Part shown: positions 1 to 6,032 of the stretch, one piece after another
How the letters are laid out: each line of letters begins with the position of its first letter
How positions within the stretch are numbered: the first letter of the stretch is position 1
From: Acidobacteriota bacterium
Lineage (GTDB): Bacteria; Acidobacteriota; Polarisedimenticolia; QHYA01
Assembly (NCBI GenBank): GCA_003223995.1
Contig: QHYA01000016.1
Coordinates: forward strand, 1 to 12,602
Length of the DNA stretch: 12,602 nt
Direction of reading: 5' to 3'
The notes under the pieces: generated by a model
What the model was told of the DNA's origin: nothing
Seen by the model: the letters and a program-made list of their open reading frames with translations, nothing else
Databases searched by the model: none
Translations under genes and position numbers: made by a program

Positions 1-331
1 TGCGGTCGAACAGCGCCCCCCACGCTTCCAGCTCCCGGACGCGTTCGGGGGATTCCCTGGCGTGCAACTCGACCATGCGCCAGTTGTTCAGATACTGCCC
101 GCCGCGCATCGTGTCGGCGAAATGGACCTTCCAGCCGTCGCGCTCGTCCACGTTCGCCAGGGCCGCGGCGATCCCCCCTTCGGCCATGACCGTGTGCGCC
201 TTTCCGAGAAGAGACTTGCAGACCAGCCCGACCGACACTCCCGCCGCGGCGGCCTCGATCGCCGCCCTGAGACCCGCCCCGCCGGCGCCGATCACCAGCA
301 CGTCATGCTCGTGGCCCTGGAATTCCGCCAT
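1..331 (-). CDS. sdhA: Succinate dehydrogenase flavoprotein subunit, N-terminal part (gene runs off the left edge)
   Basis: The first 110 codons encode the FAD-binding start of SdhA, which oxidises succinate to fumarate in the TCA cycle and passes electrons to an iron-sulfur subunit. Visible motifs: a Rossmann FAD-binding GAGGAG at residues 15-20, and KAHTVMAEGGI at about 44-54, whose His46 aligns with the histidine that covalently binds FAD in SdhA. The run HFADTMRGGQYLNNWRM (70-86) is typical of the mycobacterial Sdh1/acidobacterial type. The ATG shares one base with the sdhC stop (TGATG) and I see no Shine-Dalgarno, so translation is probably coupled to sdhC. The gene order sdhC-sdhA on one strand, with sdhB expected beyond the edge, fits Sdh1 operons. 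Fumarate reductase is possible on sequence alone, but the partner anchor points to SDH. Confidence 0.95.
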   Translation of the reverse strand, partial: MAEFQGHEHDVLVIGAGGAGLRAAIEAAAAGVSVGLVCKSLLGKAHTVMAEGGIAAALANVDERDGWKVHFADTMRGGQYLNNWRMVELHARESPERVRELEAWGALFDR

Positions 332-1134
332 CAGATGATTCGCCAGTCCGAGATGATTCCCATGGAGCAGAGACGCACATAGAGGTCGGCGAAGGCGACC
401 CAGAACAGACTCGTCCAGGCCCACAGCATGTGCCGACGGTTCAGGCAGCTCACGCACTCGTAGCTTTTGAGGCGCAAGGGCCGCCTGGAAAGCTCATCCA
501 GATGGCCGCCGACGAGATGCCGGAGGGAATGGCAGCCGAAAGTGTATCCGCCCAGCAGCACCACGTTCACCCCCAGCACGAGCGTTCCCAACCCGAGGCC
601 GAACCCCCTCGCGCCCGTGGCCGGATCGGGGAACCACAGCGCCTTCCAGACGTCGTGGGAGAGGATGCCGATGAACGCCAGAGCAGCGTAAAGGAAGTAC
701 CGGTGGATGTTCTGCAGGATCAGCGGCAGCCCTTGCTCCCCCAGGTAGCGCTGGCGCGGCTCGGCCACGGCGCACGAAGGCGGGTCGGCCCAGTGCGACT
801 TGTAGTAGGCGCCGCGGTAGTAGTAGCAGGTCAGCCGGAAACCGGCCGGGAAGGGCAGGATGAGCACGGCGGGAGAGAACGGCAGCCAGGAAGGCCACCA
901 GGACGGCCTGGGACCGAACCAGCTATGGGGCGATTCGCCGAGGAGCTCCGGAGAGTAGAAAGGCGACAGGTAGGGGCCCCAGTGGTAATGCTTCCCCTGC
1001 AGGGCGGCCCAGGTGGAATAGACGACGAAACCGGTCAGCCCCATGAAGGTCGCCAGCGGCGCGATCCACCATGCGTCGCGGCGCATCGTCGAGCCGAAAG
1101 GACGGCGCGGGAGAAGCGCGGCGATCTCAGGCAT
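331..1134 (-). CDS. sdhC: Succinate dehydrogenase membrane-anchor subunit, Sdh1 type
   Basis: A 267-residue integral membrane protein that should anchor SdhA/SdhB and pass electrons to quinone. Hydrophobic spans lie at about 22-45, 87-111, 141-166, 178-204 and 235-260, giving five helices. RRDAWWIAPL near the N-terminus and LWAWTSLFWVAFADLYVRLC near the C-terminus look like the mycobacterial Sdh1 anchor (Rv0249c type). Cys201, His202 and His206 lie after helix 4, and Cys227, Cys230 and His235 just before helix 5. Such a set could hold an iron-sulfur cluster, as described for mycobacterial Sdh1. I chose the ATG at 1134 because GGAGG lies 8 bases upstream; a GTG 30 bases further upstream (1164) is open but has no better site. 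The stop overlaps the sdhA start by one base. Start choice is moderately sure, family is sure. Confidence 0.9.
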   Translation of the reverse strand: MPEIAALLPRRPFGSTMRRDAWWIAPLATFMGLTGFVVYSTWAALQGKHYHWGPYLSPFYSPELLGESPHSWFGPRPSWWPSWLPFSPAVLILPFPAGFRLTCYYYRGAYYKSHWADPPSCAVAEPRQRYLGEQGLPLILQNIHRYFLYAALAFIGILSHDVWKALWFPDPATGARGFGLGLGTLVLGVNVVLLGGYTFGCHSLRHLVGGHLDELSRRPLRLKSYECVSCLNRRHMLWAWTSLFWVAFADLYVRLCSMGIISDWRII

Positions 1135-1142
1135 CTCGATGG

Positions 1143-1147
1143 CCTCC
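1143..1147 (-). promoter_or_regulatory. Ribosome binding site deciding the sdhC start
   Basis: On the minus strand AAGGAGG is followed by 8 bases and then the ATG at 1134. This strong Shine-Dalgarno sits inside the alternative GTG-initiated extension from 1164 and so argues for the shorter, 267-residue SdhC. Confidence 0.7.
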
Positions 1148-1246
1148 TTCCGGCCGGTTTTCACGGGCGGGCCGGAGGACCGGTGCGGTCTTGCTGGAAA
1201 CAGGTTGACTGCGCATGATTCTCCGCGGAAGCGTAGCCTGGTTGAT

Positions 1247-1276
1247 TTAATAAGGTAAAATTAAAAATCATGACAA
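1247..1276 (-). promoter_or_regulatory. Candidate promoter for the sdh operon
   Basis: Reading the minus strand, TTGTCA (1276-1271, five of six matches to TTGACA) is followed by an 18-base spacer and TATTAA (1252-1247, four of six to TATAAT). Initiation would fall near 1240, giving a leader of roughly 100 bases before the sdhC ATG. The whole stretch from about 1241 to 1300 is an AT-rich island in GC-rich DNA, typical of a promoter. The -35 box overlaps the -35 box proposed for the divergent LysR gene, so the two promoters would compete or share an operator. The boxes were found by eye only. Confidence 0.4.
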
Positions 1277-1299
1277 CATTGTTCAGTAATTCTTATATC
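1270..1299 (+). promoter_or_regulatory. Candidate promoter of the LysR gene, giving a leaderless mRNA
   Basis: ATGACA (1270-1275, five of six to TTGACA) and TATATC (1294-1299, starting TATA) are 18 bases apart. Transcription would begin at about 1305-1307, on or next to the GTG start, so the message would have little or no leader. This agrees with the absence of any Shine-Dalgarno before the GTG. A small dyad, AACA-T-TGTT (1275-1283), lies between the boxes and is a candidate LysR-type binding site. Placement is an inference from consensus matching. Confidence 0.4.
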
Positions 1300-1304
1300 T
1301 GCCC

Positions 1305-2213
1305 GTGCAGATCGAGACCCTGAAAGTCTTCTGCGACCTGGTCGAGACGCGAAGCTTCTCGCTGGCCGCGGAGCGAAACTTCCTCAGCCAGTCTGCCGTC
1401 AGCCAGCAGGTTCGCGGTCTGGAGGAGGCCTTCGGCCGGCGCCTGCTGGAGCGAGGACGAGGACGTCGCGATGTGCTCCTGACAGAGGCGGGTGAGATCC
1501 TCTACCAGCAGAGCGGCAACGTCCTGGCCGCGGCCAATCAGTTGAAGGAGCGCATGAGAGGGCTCGCCGGCTCCGTCGGAGGGACGCTGCGCGTGGCGAC
1601 CGTCTACAGCATCGGCCTGCACGAGCTTCCCCCCGCTGTCCGCCGCTTCATGGCCCTGTATCCGTCCGCCAAGATCGACCTCGAATACAGCCGCACGACC
1701 CGCATCGTGCGCGACGTGCTGAGCGGCGGAGTGGAGCTGGGTATCATCGCCTACCCTGAGAAGCGCCGGGGGCTGGCGATCGTGCCCGTGCCCGGAGACC
1801 GGCTGGCGCTCATCTGCCCGCCGTCACATCCCCTGGCCGGACGCAGGAAGGTGAAGGCCCCCGAGCTGGACCGGCAACCGTTCGTGATGTTCGAGAAGGA
1901 CATCCCGACGCGGCGGGCCATCGATCGGATCCTGAAATCCCGCGGTGTGACCGTGCGCCAGGCGGCCGAATTCGACAACATCGAGACGATCAAACGCGCC
2001 GTCGAGGTCGGCCTCGGCCTGGCCATCGTTCCCCGCCCGAGCGTCCTCGACGAGCAGCGGAGCGGCCAGCTCGCCGTCGTCGCGCTGGAAGGACGAGAAT
2101 GGACCCGCGCGGTCGGCGTGATTCACAGAAGCGACCGCGCCCTGAACACGGCGGCCAAGAGGTTCATCGAGCTGCTGACCCCGCCGCCCGGATCCAAGCC
2201 CATTGCCCCTTGA
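1305..2213 (+). CDS. LysR-type transcriptional regulator
   Basis: A 302-residue regulator, normal length for the LysR family. Residues 1-60 form the winged helix-turn-helix: METLKVF-like start, FSLAAERNFLSQSAVSQQV as recognition region (about 18-36), and the LLERGRGRRDVLLTEAG wing (about 47-63). A linker helix follows, then the periplasmic-binding-like effector domain from about 94 to 295, with the typical VELGIIAYP and AVEVGLGLAIVPR motifs. The general type is close to CysB/CbbR-like activators; I cannot name the inducer. The GTG at 1305 is the only reasonable start, since an in-frame TAA lies at 1287. It is divergent from sdhC with a 170-base shared gap, the classical arrangement for a LysR regulator and its target, so sdh control and autoregulation are likely but unproven. 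Confidence 0.92.
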   Translation: MQIETLKVFCDLVETRSFSLAAERNFLSQSAVSQQVRGLEEAFGRRLLERGRGRRDVLLTEAGEILYQQSGNVLAAANQLKERMRGLAGSVGGTLRVATVYSIGLHELPPAVRRFMALYPSAKIDLEYSRTTRIVRDVLSGGVELGIIAYPEKRRGLAIVPVPGDRLALICPPSHPLAGRRKVKAPELDRQPFVMFEKDIPTRRAIDRILKSRGVTVRQAAEFDNIETIKRAVEVGLGLAIVPRPSVLDEQRSGQLAVVALEGREWTRAVGVIHRSDRALNTAAKRFIELLTPPPGSKPIAP

Positions 2214-2219
2214 CTCGGG

Positions 2220-2288
2220 TCATGGACCGAACGCGACACCGTTGGCGGTGCCGGCGCAGAGCCTGCCGTTGACGATGGTCGGAGGGGT
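2220..2288 (-). pseudogene. Possible remnant: C-terminal tail of a PQQ-type beta-propeller protein
   Basis: The short gap between the convergent LysR and CRTAC1 genes, read on the minus strand, gives TPPTIVNGRL followed by CAGTANGVAFGP and a TGA at 2222-2220. The pattern PTI-NG, then a beta strand, GT and a final FG closely resembles the last blade of pyrroloquinoline-quinone/WD-like propeller proteins (usual form PTVANGKVYVGT...VFG). No start codon or upstream part exists in this frame, because the frame runs back into the CRTAC1 3' end. If real, it is the leftover of a deleted gene. The stretch is very short and chance similarity is possible. Confidence 0.3.
2237..2250. other. Weak hairpin in the LysR/CRTAC1 convergent gap
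   Basis: CACCG-TTGG-CGGTG forms a 5-bp stem with a four-base loop. It lies between two convergent genes where a bidirectional terminator would be expected, but no T-tract follows on either strand, so a Rho-independent role is not supported. I see no other terminator in this gap. Confidence 0.2.
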
Positions 2289-3985
2289 CAGGGACCTCCG
2301 GATGCTCCTTCCTTGATCGTGACGAGCCGGTCGGCCGCGACGCCGTGCAGGACGTCCTTCCGACCGCTCGGCCAGCGGACCTCGACGAGCTCGGCCTCGG
2401 CGGCGGACCCGAGCCCGAAGTGGAGCCTCGGGTCGGAGGCGGAGAGGTAGGAGCCTCCCCCCTTCCTTTCCCGGATTCGCTTCTTTCCGGCGGCGGTCAC
2501 CGTGACCCGCGCGCCGACCCCGTCCCGGTTCGACCTCGTCCCGACGAGACGGATCTCGAGGAAATGCCCCCGGGGCCTCGTGTCGTTGTGCAGCAGCAGG
2601 ACGGGCTCATCGAGGGCCGTGACGAGGACATCCACGGCGCCGTCGTTGTCGTAGTCGCCGAAGGCCGCTCCCCTGAAGGAACGCGCCACGGAAAGGCCGC
2701 CTATCGCCGGCGCCTTCCTGAACCGCCCGCCCTCGTTGATGAACAGGTCGTTCTTCTGCTTGAAGGGGGAGCCGATGTCGTAGTGGTCCATCTGCGGATA
2801 GACGTGTCCGTTGGCGATGAACAGGTCCAGGTCTCCGTCGTTGTCGAAGTCGTAGAAGCCGGTCCCCCAAGACAGCGCCGAGAAGGTCTCCTGCATGCCG
2901 ACGGCAAAGGAGACGTCCGTGAAGTACTTCCCGGCGACATTGTGGTAGATCGTGTTCAGGTCCTGGGAGAAATTGGTCGCGACCAGATCGAGCCAGCCGT
3001 CGTTGTCGTAGTCGCCGAAGTCGGTCCCCATCCCCGCCTGGGGATCTCCCTCCCCGTTGAGCGCTGTGAGTGTCACGACACCGACGTCCTTGAAGGTGCC
3101 GTTCCCCTGGTTCTGCCAGAGAGAGTTCTGGACGCTGTCGTTGGCGACGTAGATATCCTGATCCCCGTCGTTGTCGTAGTCTGCGGTGACCACTCCCAGG
3201 GCGTAGCGCGGCTTCTCGAGCCAGACCCCGGAGGAGCGGGTGACATCGGTGAACGTGCCGTCGCCGTTGTTCCTGTAGAGCACGTCCTGAGCGGCCGGCA
3301 GCCCCAGAGGGCCGCAGAAGACCGGGATGCTGCGCAGCATGCAGGTGGTCCGCTGCGCCTCCTTGGTCCCGCGGCGCGGCACTTTGCTGATGTCGAAGTC
3401 GATGTAGTTGCAGACGTACAGGTCGAGATACCCGTCATTGTCGAAGTCGAAGAACGCAGCGGATGTTCCGAAGGAGGCGTCGCCCACCCCGGCCCGGGCG
3501 GTGATGTCCGTGAAGGTGCCGTCGCCGTTGTTCCGGTAGAGAACATTGGGGCCCATGTTGGTGACGTAGATGTCGGGATAGCCGTCGTTGTCGATATCTC
3601 CCACGGCGACGCCGTAGCCCCAGCCCCTGTCGCCGACGCCGGCCCGATCGGTGACGTCCACGAAGCGCCCGCGCCCGTCGCCTCGATAGAGCTTGTTCGG
3701 CTCCCCCTGACCGGGGCGGCGATCCAGGGCGGAGCCGTTGACGAGGTAGAGGTCGAGGCATCCGTCTCCGTCGTAGTCCAGCCAGGCCGCGCCCGCGCCC
3801 ATCCCCTCCGGAAGCCATCCCTTTGCGGCCGGAGGCGCACCGCAGACGTTCCTGTAGTTGATCCCGGATCCGGGGGTCGCGTCGGAAAGGCTCGGGCGGC
3901 CGGCCTGCTGGCCTCGCCTCGTCTCGGGCTCCGGACGGGCCAGACTCACGCCGATCACCACGATCAGGGCAGCCGTCCCTCTCAT
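2288..3985 (-). CDS. CRTAC1 family FG-GAP/VCBS repeat protein with C-terminal ASPIC/UnbV domain
   Basis: A 565-residue exported protein with a short N-terminal signal (MRGTAALIVVIGVSLA). Seven calcium-binding-type loops of the form D-x-D-x-D-G are visible at about residues 70, 130, 180, 269, 325, 379 and 444. Most are followed by strands such as NVLYRNNGDGTFTDIT, as expected of a seven-bladed integrin-alpha-like propeller. The C-terminal region, about 486-556, has the UnbV signature: NRDGVGARVTV, GGGSYLSASDPRLHFGLG and VEVRWPSGR. The molecular function of this family is unknown; surface binding or adhesion is a common guess. A cysteine pair (215, 224) sits in an insertion between blades 3 and 4. 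The ATG overlaps the TPR gene stop as ATGA, so translation is coupled. No internal defect is seen. Confidence 0.93.
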   Translation of the reverse strand: MRGTAALIVVIGVSLARPEPETRRGQQAGRPSLSDATPGSGINYRNVCGAPPAAKGWLPEGMGAGAAWLDYDGDGCLDLYLVNGSALDRRPGQGEPNKLYRGDGRGRFVDVTDRAGVGDRGWGYGVAVGDIDNDGYPDIYVTNMGPNVLYRNNGDGTFTDITARAGVGDASFGTSAAFFDFDNDGYLDLYVCNYIDFDISKVPRRGTKEAQRTTCMLRSIPVFCGPLGLPAAQDVLYRNNGDGTFTDVTRSSGVWLEKPRYALGVVTADYDNDGDQDIYVANDSVQNSLWQNQGNGTFKDVGVVTLTALNGEGDPQAGMGTDFGDYDNDGWLDLVATNFSQDLNTIYHNVAGKYFTDVSFAVGMQETFSALSWGTGFYDFDNDGDLDLFIANGHVYPQMDHYDIGSPFKQKNDLFINEGGRFRKAPAIGGLSVARSFRGAAFGDYDNDGAVDVLVTALDEPVLLLHNDTRPRGHFLEIRLVGTRSNRDGVGARVTVTAAGKKRIRERKGGGSYLSASDPRLHFGLGSAAEAELVEVRWPSGRKDVLHGVAADRLVTIKEGASGGP

Positions 3986-5037
3986 CGAGCGGTCGCGGCC
4001 GGCGCTTCGGCGGGGTGGGATTCGAGCAGCTTCATGTGGGCGTCCATTTCCCGCTTCGCCTCCTCCTCCCGGCCAAGCTGCAGGAGCGCCCGGGCGAGGA
4101 CGTAATGGGCGAACGGATGGTTCGGTGCGATCCGGACGACCTCCGACAGCGTCTTCGCGGCCCGTTCGGCCTGCCCGTGTATCAGGTCGATCGATGCGAG
4201 CTGATACAGACAGTCCGTCCGCGCATCCTGCTCGCGCTGGTTGGCCGGGGTCAGACCGATGACCTTCTTGTAGGCCGCGGCTGCCTCGTCGTAGCGTTTC
4301 ACGAACTTCAGGGCGTGCCCGAGATGATAGAAGGCGATCAGATAATCCGGACGCGAGACGATCGCCTTTCTGTAGAGATCGATGGCCTTGTCGAACTCCC
4401 CTCTGCGGAGCGCGATGTTGCCCAGATTGTGAAGCGCCTTCGCGTCCCCTGGCGAGACGGCGAGCAGGCGCTGGTACGCCTCCTCGGCCTCGGGGAACCG
4501 GGAAAGGTCCGCGTAGGCCACGCCGAGATCGAGCAGCTTGTCCGGCGTCACGGGCCCGAGCTGGACGGTCCTCTCGAGGTGCTCCAGCGCCTCGGCCTTC
4601 CGGCCGAGCCTGCGAAGCACGAGGCCGAGACGGTAGTGGGCTTCGGCGTTGACGGGATTGCGCGCCACGGCAAGTTCCAGGGCCGAGACCGCTGCCTGGG
4701 CCTCTGTGGCCTCCTTGTTGGCCGTCTCCTCTTCGGGGACGAATCCCGGATCAGTCGATCCGGGCGGAGGGGCAGCGGCCGGCGCCGACGATCTGGACGA
4801 AGACGCGGCGGCCGTCTCCGACGCTCCCCCGGGCGGGCTCGCCGCTCGACTGGTCTGCAGCGTCGAGGACGCCTCCCCCGCCGGCCTCTGCTGCCGCGCG
4901 GTGTCGCCTCCTCCCAGACAGCTTCCCGTGAAGGCCAGCAGCACGCCGATACCCGCCGCGACGGAGAAACGCGCGGACCTTTCAGCCGGAGGGCGGTCTT
5001 CTCTGTTCGCTGACGCTGCCAGAAACTTCGCTCCCAA
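3982..5037 (-). CDS. Exported tetratricopeptide repeat protein, possible lipoprotein
   Basis: About 351 residues if translation starts at the TTG at 5037. An open frame continues upstream to 5253, but that would overlap the AIM24 gene by more than 160 bases and its residues look non-genuine. The proposed start has only a weak site (ACAGGG). Residues 1-24 are charged, 25-38 are hydrophobic, and Cys40 lies in FTGSC, a poor lipobox (Thr at -3), so either lipidation or signal peptidase I cleavage is possible. An Ala/Ser/Pro-rich linker covers about 41-115. Six TPR units follow at about 127-162, 163-198, 199-232, 233-267, 274-308 and 309-339, with typical patterns such as LGLVLRRLGRKAEALEHL. TPRs bind partner proteins. 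The ATGA overlap with the CRTAC1 gene suggests the two products act together. Confidence 0.85.
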   Translation of the reverse strand: MGAKFLAASANREDRPPAERSARFSVAAGIGVLLAFTGSCLGGGDTARQQRPAGEASSTLQTSRAASPPGGASETAAASSSRSSAPAAAPPPGSTDPGFVPEEETANKEATEAQAAVSALELAVARNPVNAEAHYRLGLVLRRLGRKAEALEHLERTVQLGPVTPDKLLDLGVAYADLSRFPEAEEAYQRLLAVSPGDAKALHNLGNIALRRGEFDKAIDLYRKAIVSRPDYLIAFYHLGHALKFVKRYDEAAAAYKKVIGLTPANQREQDARTDCLYQLASIDLIHGQAERAAKTLSEVVRIAPNHPFAHYVLARALLQLGREEEAKREMDAHMKLLESHPAEAPAATAR

Positions 5038-5089
5038 AGCGATGACCCTGTCTTGACGCGACCTCTCGGAGAATGCGTCTCGCCGGGGT

Positions 5090-5818
5090 CTAGTCGCCTC
5101 CGAGGATGTTTCCAAGTATTCCCGAAGGCCCGCCGCCCCCTCCCCCGCTCCGCGTGGGGATGCGGGGGATGAGCCAGGAAAGAAACGCCTGCGTCGAGCG
5201 GGTCTGTAGGTAGAGGTCGCCCTGACCCCGGAATTCGCAAACCAGCCCTTCACCGGAAAGCAGCGTCGATTTCCACCCGCCTACCTTCCGCACGTCGAAG
5301 CCGAGGCCTTGCGTGAAGGCGACGACGTGCCCGGTGTCCACGATGTACGGCCTCGTGCCGTCGATCGTCACCTTGTGGATCGCCCCGTAGGAGCAGAGGA
5401 TGACCGGCCCGCTGCCTGTGGCCCGCAGCAGGAACAGCCCTTCCGAGCCGAAGAACGTCCTCGCTCCGCCCCACTGCAGGTCGAGATTGACCTCCGGCGC
5501 GCTGGCGAGGAAGGACCCCGACTGGACGTAGAGGGTCTCGTCGCGCATCGTCAGGGCGGTGATGTCGCCCGGAAGCGACGGGGCAAGCGTGATCTCGCCG
5601 GCTCCGCCGCGGGAGGTGAACGTGTTCGCGAAGAGTGTTTCGCCTCCCAGCACGCTTCGGGTGATCGCCCCCAGGACGCCCCCCTTCATGCCTGTTTTGA
5701 TCTCGATGTTGGAGGACATGCTGACCATGGCTCCCGATTCCGCCTGGACGGACTCCTCGGCGCCCAGCCCCACGATGGCGAGCGAGTACGAGGGCTGGTA
5801 GCGAATGTCGATCTGCAT
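5090..5818 (-). CDS. AIM24 family protein (TIGR00266 type)
   Basis: A 242-residue soluble protein with the beta-sandwich pattern of the AIM24/TIGR00266 family: an early ESVQAESGAMVSMSSNIEI segment (22-40), GGVLGAITRSVLGGE (46-60), then ANTFTSRGGAGEITLAP (64-80). Later strands include FGSEGLFLLRATGSGPV (123-139) and YIVDTGHVVAFTQGL (158-172). The C-terminus ends in a Gly-rich linker (225-230) and GILGNILGGD. Biochemical function is unknown in bacteria; the yeast homologue is a mitochondrial inner-membrane protein. The ATG at 5818 is chosen over an in-frame ATG at 5986 because GGAGGAGGG lies just upstream and because family members start at this point. It is the first gene of a likely operon; the TPR gene start follows the stop by 52 bases. 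Confidence 0.88.
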   Translation of the reverse strand: MQIDIRYQPSYSLAIVGLGAEESVQAESGAMVSMSSNIEIKTGMKGGVLGAITRSVLGGETLFANTFTSRGGAGEITLAPSLPGDITALTMRDETLYVQSGSFLASAPEVNLDLQWGGARTFFGSEGLFLLRATGSGPVILCSYGAIHKVTIDGTRPYIVDTGHVVAFTQGLGFDVRKVGGWKSTLLSGEGLVCEFRGQGDLYLQTRSTQAFLSWLIPRIPTRSGGGGGGPSGILGNILGGD

Positions 5819-5822
5819 CGGT

Positions 5823-5831
5823 CCCTCCTCC
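5823..5831 (-). promoter_or_regulatory. Strong ribosome binding site of the AIM24 gene
   Basis: On the minus strand GGAGGAGGG ends four bases before the ATG at 5818, leaving 7-8 bases from the GGAGG core. It supports the 242-residue product rather than the 298-residue open frame from 5986. Confidence 0.75.
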
Positions 5832-5838
5832 GCGGGCC

Positions 5839-5884
5839 CCTCGCAGCGGTGTTGTCCGCGGGCCTCGCATCTGTGTTCGTCGCG
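5839..5884. repeat. Two imperfect direct repeat copies in the AIM24 leader
   Basis: Copy 1 (5839-5860) and copy 2 (5863-5884) are 22 bases long, spaced 24 bases start to start, and share CCTCGCA, GTGTT and a final CGCG, 17 of 22 positions in all. They lie in the presumed untranslated leader of the AIM24 mRNA, just upstream of its ribosome binding site. No function is evident. Confidence 0.45.
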
Positions 5885-5942
5885 AGATTCCGGCCTTCCC
5901 GGTATGTAGACCCGTCCTCCCGTCACCTCCCGCAGGTCCCAA

Positions 5943-5948
5943 ATCATA
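5943..5948 (-). promoter_or_regulatory. Weak candidate -10 box for the AIM24 operon
   Basis: TATGAT on the minus strand matches TATAAT at five of six positions and lies within the 214-base divergent gap (5819-6032). No convincing -35 box is found 16-18 bases upstream. Transcription from here would give a leader of about 118 bases carrying the 24-base repeats. Apart from this box, the repeats and the toxin promoter, I see nothing else in the gap. Confidence 0.25.
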
Positions 5949-5995
5949 CGCCTCTCGCTTGTCCTAGACCGCTCCATCGCTCCCATCGACGGCGC

Positions 5996-6023
5996 TTGAC
6001 AGTCGTGGAGTTATATGTACAAT
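5996..6023 (+). promoter_or_regulatory. Promoter of the toxin-antitoxin operon
   Basis: A perfect TTGACA (5996-6001) is followed by a 16-base spacer and TACAAT (6018-6023, five of six to TATAAT). This is the best sigma-70-like promoter in the window. Initiation at about 6030 would put the toxin ATG (6033) within a few bases of the 5' end, so the message is nearly leaderless, consistent with no Shine-Dalgarno before the ATG. Confidence 0.7.
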
Positions 6024-6028
6024 TGTAC
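6017..6028. promoter_or_regulatory. Palindromic operator overlapping the toxin promoter -10 box
   Basis: GTACAATTGTAC is a perfect 12-base palindrome covering the -10 hexamer. It contains two TGTAC half-sites: TGTACA at 6016-6021 and TGTACG at 6024-6029. TGTACA-cored palindromes are the known binding sites of Phd/YefM family antitoxins, and this cassette encodes such an antitoxin. Autoregulation by the antitoxin, with or without the toxin, is therefore the natural reading, but binding itself is inferred. Confidence 0.65.
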
Positions 6029-6032
6029 GTGA

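Noticed and set aside
430..1218. A 262-codon plus-strand open frame.
   Set aside because: Antisense of sdhC, whose membrane helices and family motifs are unmistakable.
2640..3780. Regularly recurring GTCGTTGTCGTAGTC-like words, resembling a CRISPR or tandem array.
   Set aside because: Spacing is uneven (about 150-270 bases) and in phase with the codons for the DYDNDG calcium loops; they are coding repeats.
2345..4105. A 586-codon open frame on the plus strand, rich in VVVVV and DVQV-like repeats.
   Set aside because: It is the antisense of the seven repeated DxDxDG blades of the CRTAC1 gene; the minus-strand frame has clear domains and the plus-strand product has none.
5090..5253. A longer TPR protein starting at 5253.
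   Set aside because: It would overlap the AIM24 gene by more than 160 bases and has no signal sequence at its start; a TTG at 5037 places the hydrophobic export segment near the N-terminus.
5819..5986. A longer AIM24 product starting at the ATG at 5986.
   Set aside because: The added 56 residues are charged and low quality, lack a ribosome site, and a very strong site sits directly before the ATG at 5818.
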